A stretch of 35,916 nt of DNA from an uncultured Alistipes sp. (GCA_947178025.1 CAMWWU010000003.1:1-35916), one strand, 5' to 3'. Positions 1-8,040 are shown, counted from the stretch's first letter. Translations and numbers: made by a program. Notes: a model not told the origin generated them from the letters alone.

Positions 1-1
1 C

Positions 2-541
2 TACAAGCCCTGCGTGCCGCGCATCGTTCAGATCACCATCCCGCAGGATATGATCGGTCCGGTTATCGGCCCCGGCGGCAAGGTGATCCAGGACATCCAG
101 AAGACCACCAACACCACCATCACCATCACGGAGGTGGACAACAAGGGTATCGTCGACATCTTCGGTATCGACAAGGAGGCGCTCGACGGTGCGCTGGCCC
201 GCATCAAGGCCATCGTCGCCATCCCCGAGGTGGGCGAAACCTACCACGGCAAGATCCGTTCGATCGTGGCCTTCGGCGCCTTCGTGGAGATCATGCCGGG
301 CAAAGACGCGCTGCTCCACATCTCGGAAATCGACTACAAGCGTTTCGAGACGATGGAGGAGACCGGCCTGAAAGAGGGCGACGAGATCGACGTGAAGCTC
401 ATCGGCGTCGACCCCAAGACCAATAAACTCAAGCTGTCGCGCAAGGCCCTGCTGCCCAAACCGGAGGGTTACGTGGAACGCGAGCGTCGCCCCCGCCCCG
501 AGCGCGGCGAGCGTCGTGAGCGCCGCGACCGCCACGAGTAG
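2..541 (+). CDS. pnp: Polyribonucleotide nucleotidyltransferase (PNPase), C-terminal part
   Basis: Phosphorolytic 3'-to-5' exoribonuclease acting in cytoplasmic mRNA decay. Only the C-terminal RNA-binding part is in the window: the frame is open from base 2, so the start and both RNase PH domains lie upstream. A KH domain is visible with the GPGG loop (GxxG), followed by an S1 domain beginning near VGETYHGKI with the typical AFGAFVEI...LLHISEI pattern. The protein ends in a strongly basic Arg/Glu-rich tail after PEGYVERE, as in many Bacteroidetes PNPases. The stop is TAG at 539-541. No terminator is obvious downstream; the next promoter follows within about 60 bases. Identification is firm from domain order alone; the 5' boundary is simply the window edge. 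Confidence 0.95.
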   Translation, partial: YKPCVPRIVQITIPQDMIGPVIGPGGKVIQDIQKTTNTTITITEVDNKGIVDIFGIDKEALDGALARIKAIVAIPEVGETYHGKIRSIVAFGAFVEIMPGKDALLHISEIDYKRFETMEETGLKEGDEIDVKLIGVDPKTNKLKLSRKALLPKPEGYVERERRPRPERGERRERRDRHE

Positions 542-596
542 CGAACTCCGCAACGGGCGATCCGCTGGCAAAAAACGTCATTTCGACCGGCGGATA

Positions 597-627
597 TTGC
601 ATAATTGTTGAGAGTTTTCTATATTTG
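597..627 (+). promoter_or_regulatory. Bacteroidetes-type promoter of the lipoprotein gene
   Basis: A TTG at 597-599 is followed after 20 bases by TATATTTG at 620-627, matching the Bacteroidetes primary sigma consensus (TTTG, 19-21 nt, TAnnTTTG). It lies about 97 bases upstream of the ATG at 724, implying a 5' leader of roughly 90 nt. The region 542-723 holds nothing else recognisable. Confidence 0.7.
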
Positions 628-723
628 CGATGTTCGGAGGGACCGCATTCGCGGCCCGCTCCGGACAGCAGCAGACAGAAGGTAACGAAAAACATCAAAA
701 ATAAAACATTAACTTACCTGATT

Positions 724-2457
724 ATGAAAAATTTACTTAAGATGAGCATGGTGCTCGCAGTCGCCGCCCTGGCGTTCTCGAGCTGCAACTGCTTCAAAAA
801 AATGGCCAAGAACCGGGACGACATCAAGCTGACGGTCAACCCCGAGATTCTGACGCTGAACAACGGCATCGTAGCCGCTGACATCAACGTAACCATCCCC
901 GAGCAGTATTTCAACAAGAAGGCTGTCGTTAAGGTAACTCCCGTCATCGTATTCGAGGGCGGCGAGGTTGTCGGCACCTCCAAATACTATCAGGGTTCGA
1001 AGGTAGACGAAAACTACACGGTCGTAGACAAGAAGAACGGCGGCAACTTCACGCAGCACGTCGAGTTCCCCTACGATCCCCGCATGGACCAGTGCGCACT
1101 CCAGCTCCGCGCCGAGATCAAGTGCCCGAAGGGTGCCTGCAAGGAGTTCACGCTCGTCAACCTGAACACGGGCGCCGTTCCGACCAAGGAGCAGGCTGCC
1201 GTGCTCGCCGGCAACGACGCTGCCGCCAAGGCCGCCATCGCCAAGGAGTTCGGTCTGACGGTCGCTTACGGTCTGAACACGCTCCAGAAGGATCTCAAGT
1301 ACGGCGATCTGATGGCTCCGATGGCCAACAACTACAAGAAGGTGACCACCGTAGTCGAGAAGACCGACCTGCTTTACGCCATCAACTCGTCGAAAGTCAC
1401 CAAGAAGAACGAGAAGGCCGCCAACCTCGACGCTTTCAAGGCCGACGTAGACGCCAAGCTCGGCAACGACCGCGCCACGCAGAACATCGCCGTGAAGGGT
1501 TACGCTTCGCCCGACGGTCCGGAGAAGTTCAACGACAAGCTCTCGAAGGCCCGCAGCGAATCGGGTAAGAAAGTGGTTGTCAAGCTGCTCAAGGATTCGG
1601 GTCTGGATGTGGACGCCGCCGCTTACGGTGAGGACTGGGAAGGCTTCAAGGAGCTGGTCGAGAAGTCGAACATCAAGGACAAGAACCTCATTCTCCAGGT
1701 ACTGAGCCTCTACACCTCGTCGTCGCAGCGCGAGAACGAGATCAAGAACATGTCGACGGTATTCACCGAGCTGAAGAAGGACATTCTGCCCGAGCTGCGC
1801 CGTTCGCAGATCGTCAACAGCACCGACATCCAGGGTAAGACCGACGCCGAGATCATGGCTGCCGTGAAGAACGGCAACGAGCTCACCGTCGAGGAGTACC
1901 TCTACGCTGCGGAGACGCTGGCCAGCAACCCCGACGAGCAGGTATTCATCCTGACCGCCGCTTCGAAGAAGTACAACGACGCCCGCGTATGGAACAACCT
2001 GGGTATCGCCCAGACCAAGGCCGGCGACAAGGCTGCCGCCCTGAACTCGTTCGCCAAGGCCGCCAAGACCGATTCGTCGAAGGAGATCAACAAGAACCTG
2101 CTCCTGGCCAACCTGGCTAACGGCAACACCGCCGAGGCCAAGAAGTACGCCAAGGGTGCCGACGCCGAGGCTCAGGCCGCCATGGCTGCCGCCGAGGGCA
2201 ACTACGCCGCTGCCGCCAAGAACCTGAGCGGTTACAACGAGGCTGTCGCTCTGGTGATGAACAACAACCTGGCCGGTGCCAAGAAGGCCATCGCCAAGGA
2301 CAACTCGGCCGATGCCGACTACCTGCGCGCCGTAATCGCCGCCAAGGAGGGTGACACCAAGACCGCCGAGGCTCAGCTCAAGAGCGCCGTTTCGAAGAAC
2401 CCGAAACTCGCCGAGAAGGCTGCCAAGGACATCAACCTGAAGGCCATTCAGAAATAA
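724..2457 (+). CDS. OmpA-like/TPR lipoprotein
   Basis: A 577-aa exported lipoprotein. The N-terminus is a classic lipoprotein signal: positive MKNLLK, hydrophobic core, then SSC with the lipidated Cys at residue 21. An OmpA-like segment with a GYASPDGPEKFNDKLSKAR pattern starts near residue 255, similar to peptidoglycan-binding OmpA_C domains, though the following part diverges. From about residue 400 to the end the protein is Ala/Lys-rich with TPR-like helices (VWNNLGIAQTKAGDKAAALN). ATG 724 is chosen over an in-frame ATG at 625, which would place 33 residues ahead of the signal peptide and precede the likely transcription start. Codon use is very regular (AAG, AAC, GCC), suggesting high expression. 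The gene is monocistronic between its own promoter and terminator. A structural role tethering the outer membrane or a periplasmic scaffold is inferred; the exact function is unknown. Confidence 0.85.
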   Translation: MKNLLKMSMVLAVAALAFSSCNCFKKMAKNRDDIKLTVNPEILTLNNGIVAADINVTIPEQYFNKKAVVKVTPVIVFEGGEVVGTSKYYQGSKVDENYTVVDKKNGGNFTQHVEFPYDPRMDQCALQLRAEIKCPKGACKEFTLVNLNTGAVPTKEQAAVLAGNDAAAKAAIAKEFGLTVAYGLNTLQKDLKYGDLMAPMANNYKKVTTVVEKTDLLYAINSSKVTKKNEKAANLDAFKADVDAKLGNDRATQNIAVKGYASPDGPEKFNDKLSKARSESGKKVVVKLLKDSGLDVDAAAYGEDWEGFKELVEKSNIKDKNLILQVLSLYTSSSQRENEIKNMSTVFTELKKDILPELRRSQIVNSTDIQGKTDAEIMAAVKNGNELTVEEYLYAAETLASNPDEQVFILTAASKKYNDARVWNNLGIAQTKAGDKAAALNSFAKAAKTDSSKEINKNLLLANLANGNTAEAKKYAKGADAEAQAAMAAAEGNYAAAAKNLSGYNEAVALVMNNNLAGAKKAIAKDNSADADYLRAVIAAKEGDTKTAEAQLKSAVSKNPKLAEKAAKDINLKAIQK

Positions 2458-2478
2458 TTCGGTTCGCCGAATGAACTT

Positions 2479-2512
2479 GAGGCCCGGACTTGCGAGTTCG
2501 GGCCTCTTTTTT
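2479..2512 (+). terminator. Rho-independent terminator after the lipoprotein gene
   Basis: GAGGCCCG at 2479-2486 pairs with CGGGCCTC at 2499-2506, the inner stem extends through a G-T and three Watson-Crick pairs, and a run of six T follows (2507-2512). Confidence 0.9.
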
Positions 2513-2617
2513 GCAAGAGGCCCCAAAAAACACGGCCCGTTCGACCGGTCTGAAAGACCGGACCGACGGAAATCCGAAAAATAATCGCAACGGCATGGGA
2601 CGAACGAGATTTTTTGC

Positions 2618-2625
2618 TACTTTTG
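2618..2625 (+). promoter_or_regulatory. -7 box of the deoC promoter
   Basis: TACTTTTG matches TAnnTTTG and lies 18 bases upstream of the deoC ATG, giving a very short leader. No good -33 TTTG is seen at the expected distance. Confidence 0.5.
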
Positions 2626-2642
2626 TAAAAAACAGCCATACT

Positions 2643-3524
2643 ATGGAATACGCCAATCAACTCAACGAATATGCTCCGGCCTGGAGTGCGGAGCGCGTCG
2701 ATGCGGAGGTCTCCCGAATCCGGGAAATCGCAGCCGCACGCAACCACAACACCGACGTATACAAATTCTGCTACTCGTCGATCGACCTGACGACCCTCTC
2801 GTGCAACGACTCCGTGACCTCGGTGACCGAATTCGCCCGCAAGGCGGCCGAGTTCTACCAGCTCTACCCGGAGATTCCCAACGTGGCGTCGATCTGCATC
2901 TACCCCGCGTTCGTCGAGACCGTCGGACTGGCTGTCGACGGCACGCCGATGCGCATCACCTCGGTGGCCGGCGGCTTTCCCGCAGCTCAGACGTTCCTCG
3001 AAGTGAAAGCGCTGGAGGTGGCTATGGCCGTAGAGAACGGCGCCGACGAGGTGGACATCGTGCTCAACGTCGGCCGCATGCTCACGGGCGAATACGACGA
3101 AGCCGCCAATGAGGTGGAGGTGATCCGTTCGGAGATGGACGCCGACGTGGTGCTGAAAGTCATCATCGAATCGGGCGCCCTGAAGACACCCGAACTGATC
3201 CGCAAGGCATCGCTTCTCTCGATGTTCGCCGGCGCCGACTTCGTGAAGACTTCGACCGGCAAGATCGACGTCGCCGCCACGCCCGAAGCAGCCGTCGTGA
3301 TGTGTCAGGCCATCCGCGACTACTACGAGAAGACCGGCCGCAAGGTGGGCTTCAAAGCCGCCGGAGGCGTCCGCACGGCCGAAGACGCCGCACTCTACTA
3401 CACCATCGTGGAGGAGATCCTGGGCAAGGAGTGGCTTACGACCGACCTCTTCCGCATCGGCGCGTCGTCGGCCGCGAACAACATCCTCTCGGCCATCCAG
3501 GGCGAGCCGGTGAAGTACTATTGA
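2643..3524 (+). CDS. deoC: Deoxyribose-phosphate aldolase
   Basis: Class I aldolase that cleaves 2-deoxyribose-5-phosphate to glyceraldehyde-3-phosphate and acetaldehyde in deoxynucleoside catabolism. The 293-aa product has the DeoC TIM-barrel signatures: catalytic Asp138 in VDIVLNVG, the Schiff-base Lys202 in DFVKTSTG, and the proton-relay Lys238 in VGFKAAGGVRT. It is longer than the E. coli enzyme (about 259 aa) through an N-terminal helical extension, as in other long-form DeoC. The ATG at 2643 is the first after a TAnnTTTG box at 2618; an upstream in-frame start would run through the terminator of the preceding gene. It stands alone: terminators flank it on both sides and no other deo genes are present. 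Confidence 0.95.
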   Translation: MEYANQLNEYAPAWSAERVDAEVSRIREIAAARNHNTDVYKFCYSSIDLTTLSCNDSVTSVTEFARKAAEFYQLYPEIPNVASICIYPAFVETVGLAVDGTPMRITSVAGGFPAAQTFLEVKALEVAMAVENGADEVDIVLNVGRMLTGEYDEAANEVEVIRSEMDADVVLKVIIESGALKTPELIRKASLLSMFAGADFVKTSTGKIDVAATPEAAVVMCQAIRDYYEKTGRKVGFKAAGGVRTAEDAALYYTIVEEILGKEWLTTDLFRIGASSAANNILSAIQGEPVKYY

Positions 3525-3545
3525 CCATACCCGCAACCGACAGAA

Positions 3546-3577
3546 AAATCCTCCGGCCCGCTCCGGAGGATTTTTTT
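3546..3577 (+). terminator. Rho-independent terminator after deoC
   Basis: An 11-bp perfect stem (3546-3556 with 3563-3573), loop CCCGCT, and T tract 3571-3577 immediately after the deoC stop region. Confidence 0.92.
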
Positions 3578-3637
3578 CATAAAAATGCCGACCTTCGAAA
3601 ATATGTTCCTCGCCCGTTCGTCTGCATAAGAGAACAC

Positions 3638-3644
3638 AAGGAGA
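3638..3644 (+). promoter_or_regulatory. Shine-Dalgarno-like AAGGAGA before the ferredoxin-like gene
   Basis: AAGGAGA sits a few bases before the ATG at 3648. Most genes here lack such a site, as usual in Bacteroidetes, so this one both supports the chosen start and is locally unusual. Confidence 0.5.
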
Positions 3645-3647
3645 AAC

Positions 3648-4061
3648 ATGAAACCGGAACTCAAACTCTACACCTATCATTGCACGGGCTGCGGCCGTTG
3701 CACGAGGGCTTGCCGCCGAGACGTGCTGCAATTGGCGGATAACGGCAGCTGCCGATTCGTCACGATCGCCGACGCCTCGCGCTGCCGCGGATGCGGCCAT
3801 TGCGTCCGCTCCTGCCCGCACGAAGCGATCGCACTGCACAAAACGGCCGAAGTCGAAAAATTCCGCTGGTGGCAGCGGCTACGCATGGTTCTGCAATTCG
3901 TTCTGCCCGTAACGATCGCCTGGCCCTGGGCCTCCGGAGCCGCAGCCTGGAAAGAAGCCGACTACTGGCAGCTATTCGGATTATTCGCGCTGCTGCATCT
4001 GCTGCTGTTCCATCTCCGCCTGCCGCGCTTCCTTCGCAAAACACAGAAAAACATCGAATAA
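3648..4061 (+). CDS. Membrane-anchored 2[4Fe-4S] ferredoxin-like protein
   Basis: A 137-aa protein with two complete 4Fe-4S motifs at the N-terminus: Cys12, 15, 18, 22 and Cys46, 49, 52, 56, in the bacterial ferredoxin arrangement. After residue 75 it turns hydrophobic, with two likely membrane spans at about 80-97 and 107-123, then a basic tail. The second span carries the motif WK-x3-YWQ-x2-GL-x4-HL-x4-H (W101, Y106-Q108, H117, H122), which is repeated in the next gene. The clusters would lie on the cytoplasmic side if both termini are inside. It is followed by a one-base gap to the next gene and then an ECF sigma factor, so a redox-sensing or electron-donating role tied to that sigma factor is plausible but inferred. 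No specific family name is assigned. Confidence 0.8.
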   Translation: MKPELKLYTYHCTGCGRCTRACRRDVLQLADNGSCRFVTIADASRCRGCGHCVRSCPHEAIALHKTAEVEKFRWWQRLRMVLQFVLPVTIAWPWASGAAAWKEADYWQLFGLFALLHLLLFHLRLPRFLRKTQKNIE

Positions 4062-4062
4062 C

Positions 4063-4422
4063 ATGAAACACTCATTCGGAAAGCACGCCTTGTATCTGGC
4101 AGGCGGCATCGCCCTGCTGGCAGCGCTGGTCGCCGCAACCATGTGGCTGTGGAATGCGCTCATTCCCGACATCATCGGTTGGAAAAGCATCACCTACTGG
4201 CAGGCCGCCGGTCTGCTGATTCTGATACACCTGATCTTCGGACACATCGCCCGGCCGTCGCTCAACGACCGGCAGCACGAAAAACATCTGCACGAGATGA
4301 TGCACGGCATGTCGCGCGACGAGAAGCGGGAGTTCATCCGACGTCGGATGCGGAGGCTCTGCGAGCACGACACCCGGGATCCGCAATCGGAAGCGAAGAG
4401 ACGGGATGAAGTCGACGAATAG
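4063..4422 (+). CDS. Small two-span membrane protein upstream of sigma factor
   Basis: A 119-aa protein of unassigned function. Hydrophobic spans lie at about residues 9-30 and 46-61, followed by a charged tail with a His/Met-rich stretch (HEKHLHEMMHGM) and a basic helix (REFIRRRMRRL). The second span carries the same WK-x3-YWQ-x2-GL-x4-HL-x4-H signature (W40, Y45-Q47, H56, H61) as the preceding ferredoxin-like protein. It starts one base after that gene ends and overlaps the sigma factor by 17 bases, so the three are almost certainly co-transcribed and this pair co-translated. The position just ahead of a sigma gene would suit an anti-sigma factor or membrane sensor; the cytoplasmic tail does not look like a FecR or zinc anti-sigma domain. 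A metal- or redox-sensing role is speculation. Confidence 0.7.
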   Translation: MKHSFGKHALYLAGGIALLAALVAATMWLWNALIPDIIGWKSITYWQAAGLLILIHLIFGHIARPSLNDRQHEKHLHEMMHGMSRDEKREFIRRRMRRLCEHDTRDPQSEAKRRDEVDE

Positions 4423-4957
4423 CCCCGAAGCGATCTTCGGCCGCTACCGACGGCAGCTGTTGGCCTTCATCGCCCGCCGGGCTCCGGCCGACGAAGCGGA
4501 AGATATTCTTCAGGAGGTATTTCTACGCTTCGTGCAGACCGATGCCATCAGCCCGATCGAACAGGTTGCAGCCTGGCTCTTCCGCACGGCCCGCAACCGC
4601 ATCATCGACCGGCTGCGCAAGCGGCGTGAAGAGACGCTGCCCGCAGCCCGGCAAGCTCCGGACGACGACACGGGCCTCGTAAGCGAAATCACCGCCCTGC
4701 TGACCGACGACCGGGAGTCGCCCGAAATGGAGTATTTGCGCAAACTGGTCTGGGAAGAGTTGGAGAAGGCGCTCGACGAACTGCCCGAGGCGCAACGCGA
4801 CATCTTCTGGCTCACCGAGATCGAGGGCTTCTCGTTTCGGGAGCTGGCCGAAGACACGGGCATCTCCGTCAACACGCTGCTCGCGCGCAAGCACTATGCC
4901 GTCCGCCACCTGCGCAAACGCCTGGCGGATATCTACGAAGCGCTGCTCGGCGATTAG
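4406..4957 (+). CDS. ECF-type RNA polymerase sigma factor
   Basis: A 183-aa group 4 sigma factor that would direct RNA polymerase to alternative promoters. Region 2 is seen at about residues 9-76 (AEDILQEVFLRF, then AWLFRTARNRIIDRLRK), region 4 at about 119-175 (LDELPEAQRDIFWLTEIEGFSFRELA, then a helix-turn-helix SVNTLLARKHYAVRHLRKRL). There is no region 3. The start overlaps the preceding membrane-protein gene by 17 bases. No canonical anti-sigma gene follows; the downstream gene is on the opposite strand and the two stop codons overlap (4954-4957). The partner controlling it is therefore most likely one of the two membrane proteins encoded just upstream, which is an inference from gene order. 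Confidence 0.92.
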   Translation: MKSTNSPEAIFGRYRRQLLAFIARRAPADEAEDILQEVFLRFVQTDAISPIEQVAAWLFRTARNRIIDRLRKRREETLPAARQAPDDDTGLVSEITALLTDDRESPEMEYLRKLVWEELEKALDELPEAQRDIFWLTEIEGFSFRELAEDTGISVNTLLARKHYAVRHLRKRLADIYEALLGD

Positions 4958-5184
4958 TTCTCCGTCAGCGAATCGGCCCTCTGCCCGAGGTCGTCCACCC
5001 CGACGGCCGCATCGGACGCTGCGGCAGCCGAATCCGCCGAACCCCGGGCCGGACCGGCAGCGGCCGTCGCCGGCTCCGAAGCGTCGAAACACATCGACCG
5101 ATAGGCATCGCGGTGCATCACCGTCCATACGATCACGGCCGCCACCGCCAGCGCCGCAACCACTCCGATCATTCGTTTAATCAT
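4954..5184 (-). CDS. Small Ala/Ser-rich single-span membrane protein
   Basis: A 76-aa protein of unknown function: one hydrophobic span right at the N-terminus (about residues 5-21, MIKRMIGVVAALAVAAV), then a low-complexity Ala/Ser/Asp-rich acidic tail likely exposed to the periplasm. The ATG at 5184 overlaps the end of the S41 protease gene by 8 bases, so translation is probably coupled to it. An alternative upstream start at 5217 would overlap the protease further and put a polar leader before the span. Codon use matches the neighbours. It may be an accessory or substrate of the protease, but only the position supports that; it could also be a fortuitous short frame. Confidence 0.5.
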   Translation of the reverse strand: MIKRMIGVVAALAVAAVIVWTVMHRDAYRSMCFDASEPATAAAGPARGSADSAAAASDAAVGVDDLGQRADSLTEN

Positions 5185-6814
5185 CGTTCCGCGATTCGTC
5201 GAGTACCTCGATGGCACGCAGGATCACGTTGTCCACGGGGTAGATGTTAGCATAGAATCCGTTGTCTTCGAGCGCCGTATTGCGACCGATGTAGGCCCTC
5301 AGCTGCGCCTCGATCAGCCGGCGCGAACGGGCGATGTCCGCCTGCCGCGGCGCCACGCCCTGCCGGGCCGCATAGCGCACGAAATCCTCGACCAGCGTCC
5401 GGTCGGCGTCCAGCAGCGCCTGCAACTCGTCGAGCGTCTGCACGGCGTTGAGCGCCTCGCGATGCCGGTCGGCATACTCGATCGTATACCTATATAAAAT
5501 ATTCCGTCCCGCTACCTCGACGTAATACTTCGTCAGATCGGTCGTGTCGGCCGGCACGAAGAGATCGGGCATGATGCCGCCCCCGCCGTAGACCACCTTG
5601 CCGGCGGGCGTCACCCGACGCAGCGAATCGGCGAAACGGATGCTGTCGGCCGAGAAGTATTCGTTGTTCCGATAGCGGTTCCACAGATCGGCCTCGTAGC
5701 TCTCCTCGTCGCCGATCGTGTAGGGTTTCTGGATGGAGCGGCCGGTCGGCGTGTAGTAGCGCGCCGTGGTGAGCCGCAGGGCCGAGCCGTCGGCGAAAGG
5801 CACCTGCCGCTGCACGAGCCCCTTGCCGAACGATCGGCGGCCGATGATCGTACCGCGGTCGTTGTCCTGCAAGGCGCCGGCCAGAATCTCGCTCGACGAG
5901 GCGCTCCCCTCGTCGATCAGCACGGCGACCTCCATATCCTGGGCCGATCCGGTACCGTCGGCGTATTCGCGCAGCTGCTCCCGCTTACGGTCCTCGGTGT
6001 AGACGATCAGCTGCCCCTCGTGCAGAAACTCGTTGGCGATCAGAATCGCCTGATCGAGATAGCCGCCCGAGTTGCCGCGCAGGTCGAAGATCAGCTTCGT
6101 GACCCCTTCGGCCCGCAGCGAAGCCAACGACCGTTCGAGCTCCTCGAACGACGTGCGGGCGAACTGCCCGAGCCGCACGTAGCCGATGCCCTCGGCGATG
6201 CGGAACGACGACTCGATGCTCCGGATCGGAATGACGTCGCGCACGACGTCGACGTCGACCAGCCCCTCGATCCCCTGCCGGCCGAGGCCCAGCCGCACGG
6301 TCGTGCCGCGCGGACCGCGCAGCCGCTTGACGATCCTGTTCTGCGGAATCTTCCGTCCGGCGACCAGCGAATCGTCGATCTCGATGATCCGGTCGCCGGC
6401 CTTGATGCCGGCCTTGTCGCTCGGCCCCTTGGGGATGACGTTCAGCACGATCACCGTGTCGGTCGCCATGTTGAATACCACGCCGATGCCGTCGAACTCC
6501 CCTTCGAGCGGCTCGTTCAGCTCGGCCATCTCCGAAGCGGGGATATAGACCGAATGGGGATCGAGCTCCTCGACGAGCAGCGGAATGACCCGCTCGGCGA
6601 GCGAGTCCATCGGCACGGGGTCGACATACTGGTTCTCGATGAGCGAGAGGGTCTGCGTGAGCTTGTTGTGGGGCATACTCGCCTGCTGCAACAGCCCGCG
6701 CAGCTGCGTCGCCGTGTCGTGACGCCCCAGCCAGTTGCCCAGCAGCAGTCCCGCCGCGACGCCCGCCGCGAGCAGCAGCGGGAAGAGAACGGTGCGTTTC
6801 GTATTCCGGTACAT
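5177..6814 (-). CDS. S41 family C-terminal processing protease
   Basis: A 545-aa periplasmic serine protease of the CtpA/Prc type, which trims or degrades exported proteins from their C-termini. An N-terminal signal anchor (residues about 8-30) precedes a dimerisation segment, a PDZ domain (about 95-180, with GIGVVF and GDRIIEIDD), and the protease core. The Ser-Lys catalytic dyad is visible: Ser306 in GSASSSEI and Lys331 in RRSFGKGLVQ, the family's 25-residue spacing. A long C-terminal region after about residue 390 is typical of Bacteroidetes members. The start codon directly abuts the stop of the DUF3078 outer-membrane protein gene (6815), so the two are surely co-transcribed and probably linked in envelope maintenance. 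Confidence 0.93.
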   Translation of the reverse strand: MYRNTKRTVLFPLLLAAGVAAGLLLGNWLGRHDTATQLRGLLQQASMPHNKLTQTLSLIENQYVDPVPMDSLAERVIPLLVEELDPHSVYIPASEMAELNEPLEGEFDGIGVVFNMATDTVIVLNVIPKGPSDKAGIKAGDRIIEIDDSLVAGRKIPQNRIVKRLRGPRGTTVRLGLGRQGIEGLVDVDVVRDVIPIRSIESSFRIAEGIGYVRLGQFARTSFEELERSLASLRAEGVTKLIFDLRGNSGGYLDQAILIANEFLHEGQLIVYTEDRKREQLREYADGTGSAQDMEVAVLIDEGSASSSEILAGALQDNDRGTIIGRRSFGKGLVQRQVPFADGSALRLTTARYYTPTGRSIQKPYTIGDEESYEADLWNRYRNNEYFSADSIRFADSLRRVTPAGKVVYGGGGIMPDLFVPADTTDLTKYYVEVAGRNILYRYTIEYADRHREALNAVQTLDELQALLDADRTLVEDFVRYAARQGVAPRQADIARSRRLIEAQLRAYIGRNTALEDNGFYANIYPVDNVILRAIEVLDESRNDD

Positions 6815-7981
6815 TTACTTGTTCTTGAACGTATAGGTCAGGCCGACGCTGAGCAGGGTCTTGGTCTGCACGTCGAAATTCTGCGCACGGTTGTAGTAGA
6901 GTTCGAAGCTCAGCGTCGTGGAGAGATACTTCGTCGCCTTGATGTCGATCGTATTGGTCCAACGCACCACCGGATGGATCGGCAGCCGGGGCTTGGTCTT
7001 GATATTGCCGTCCTCGGCTTCCCACTTATCCTTGGCCGCCAGGTAGTCGTGGTAGTCGCTGATCTTGTTGGCCTGTCCCATGTCCGAGATCCAGCCGTAG
7101 AAGGAGTAGAGCATCGTGCGGTAGCGCAGGAAGCCCGTCTTGCCGAACGTGCGGTCGAAGTCGATCTGGATCGAGGAACCGCCCTCGTATTTCGAGGTCT
7201 GGTCGGGATCCTCGATACCGTAGGAGTAGGCGGGCTTGATCTCCGTGCCGTCCGCATCGACCTGCCGCATACGGATCCAGTCGTTCTCGGCGAACGTGGC
7301 GTTGAGGGCTATGGGCGAGAGGTTGACCGTGATCGGGAACTTCTCCTTGGGACACTTGTAGGTGAAACCGAGCGACACGTCGAGGTAACCGGGGGTCATG
7401 AAGCGGCTCTTGCGGTCCTCCTTCTCCTGCTCCGTGCGCGACTTGTAGCCGTTGACGAACTGGCTGCGGAACTTGGCGATGGCTCCGTAGGACCAGTTCT
7501 TGGACATCTTGAACGACGGGGCCGTCGAGATCTCGAACTCGTCCTGGTTCTTGAACCAGATTCCCTTCTCGCCCTCGTCGATCTCTACTTTCATGCGGTT
7601 GTAGCCCAGTTTGGCAGTCACCTTGTTCTCGATGTTGAAGGTGTGCTTCGTGAAAGTGTGCTTGAGGTTGAACGTAGCCACCAGCGCGATGGAGTTGTCA
7701 CCGCCCGACACGGCCACCCACGGATCGTTGTAGGCCGTCAGCGCCCCCTGCAGGCCGCTGCTGATTTCGAGGTAGTTGCGCTCCTTGCGAATCGCGGCCC
7801 GTTCGGCCCGGTAGCGGGCGCGGTTGAAATATTCGGTCGACACCGGGATCGATTTCATCTCGTCCCGGAAAGATACGTTGTCCGACGGTGCCTCCACTTC
7901 GTCGACGGAGAACTGGGCCGCAGCGGGCCAGGCGGCGAGCAGCGTCGCGGAGAGCAGGAAAATCCGGTAGAATCGTTTCAT
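6815..7981 (-). CDS. DUF3078-type outer-membrane beta-barrel protein
   Basis: A 388-aa exported protein. Signal peptide at residues 1-22 (MKRFYRIFLLSATLLAAWPAAAQ, cut before Gln). The remainder is rich in alternating hydrophobic/aromatic strands ending in an aromatic-free but strand-like LTYTFKNK tail, consistent with an outer-membrane barrel. The pattern (LKHTFTKHTFNIENKVTAKLGYNRM, WSYGAIAKFRSQFVNGY, YLDVSLGFTYKCP, VNLSPIALNATF) fits the DUF3078 family known in Bacteroidetes. ATG 7981 is chosen because it begins the signal peptide; an upstream in-frame start would run through the promoter. First gene of an operon with the S41 protease and a small membrane protein. Molecular role unknown. Confidence 0.8.
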   Translation of the reverse strand: MKRFYRIFLLSATLLAAWPAAAQFSVDEVEAPSDNVSFRDEMKSIPVSTEYFNRARYRAERAAIRKERNYLEISSGLQGALTAYNDPWVAVSGGDNSIALVATFNLKHTFTKHTFNIENKVTAKLGYNRMKVEIDEGEKGIWFKNQDEFEISTAPSFKMSKNWSYGAIAKFRSQFVNGYKSRTEQEKEDRKSRFMTPGYLDVSLGFTYKCPKEKFPITVNLSPIALNATFAENDWIRMRQVDADGTEIKPAYSYGIEDPDQTSKYEGGSSIQIDFDRTFGKTGFLRYRTMLYSFYGWISDMGQANKISDYHDYLAAKDKWEAEDGNIKTKPRLPIHPVVRWTNTIDIKATKYLSTTLSFELYYNRAQNFDVQTKTLLSVGLTYTFKNK

Positions 7982-8002
7982 GTATAACTGGGATTTGGCC
8001 CA

Positions 8003-8010
8003 CAAATTTA
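8003..8010 (-). promoter_or_regulatory. -7 box for the outer-membrane protein/protease operon
   Basis: On the minus strand TAAATTTG (8010 to 8003) matches TAnnTTTG and lies about 22 bases before the ATG at 7981. No clear -33 element at the right distance. It faces away from the nfo promoter at 8033. Confidence 0.5.
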
Positions 8011-8032
8011 TGAATTTATTTACAAAATTCCG

Positions 8033-8040
8033 TACCTTTG
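8033..8040 (+). promoter_or_regulatory. -7 box of the nfo promoter
   Basis: TACCTTTG matches TAnnTTTG and lies 26 bases upstream of the nfo ATG, in an AT-rich divergent spacer. Confidence 0.5.

Noticed and set aside
733-2526. A 597-codon minus-strand frame opposite the lipoprotein gene
   Set aside because: Antisense shadow of strongly biased codons; it runs through the terminator and has no recognisable motif or promoter.
3602-3609. TATGTTCC as a possible -7 box for the ferredoxin-like operon
   Set aside because: Two mismatches in the TTTG part and no convincing -33; the operon promoter remains unidentified.
6020-7987. A 655-codon plus-strand frame opposite the protease and outer-membrane protein genes
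   Set aside because: Composition is typical of a complement-strand shadow; both minus-strand genes have clear domains and catalytic residues.
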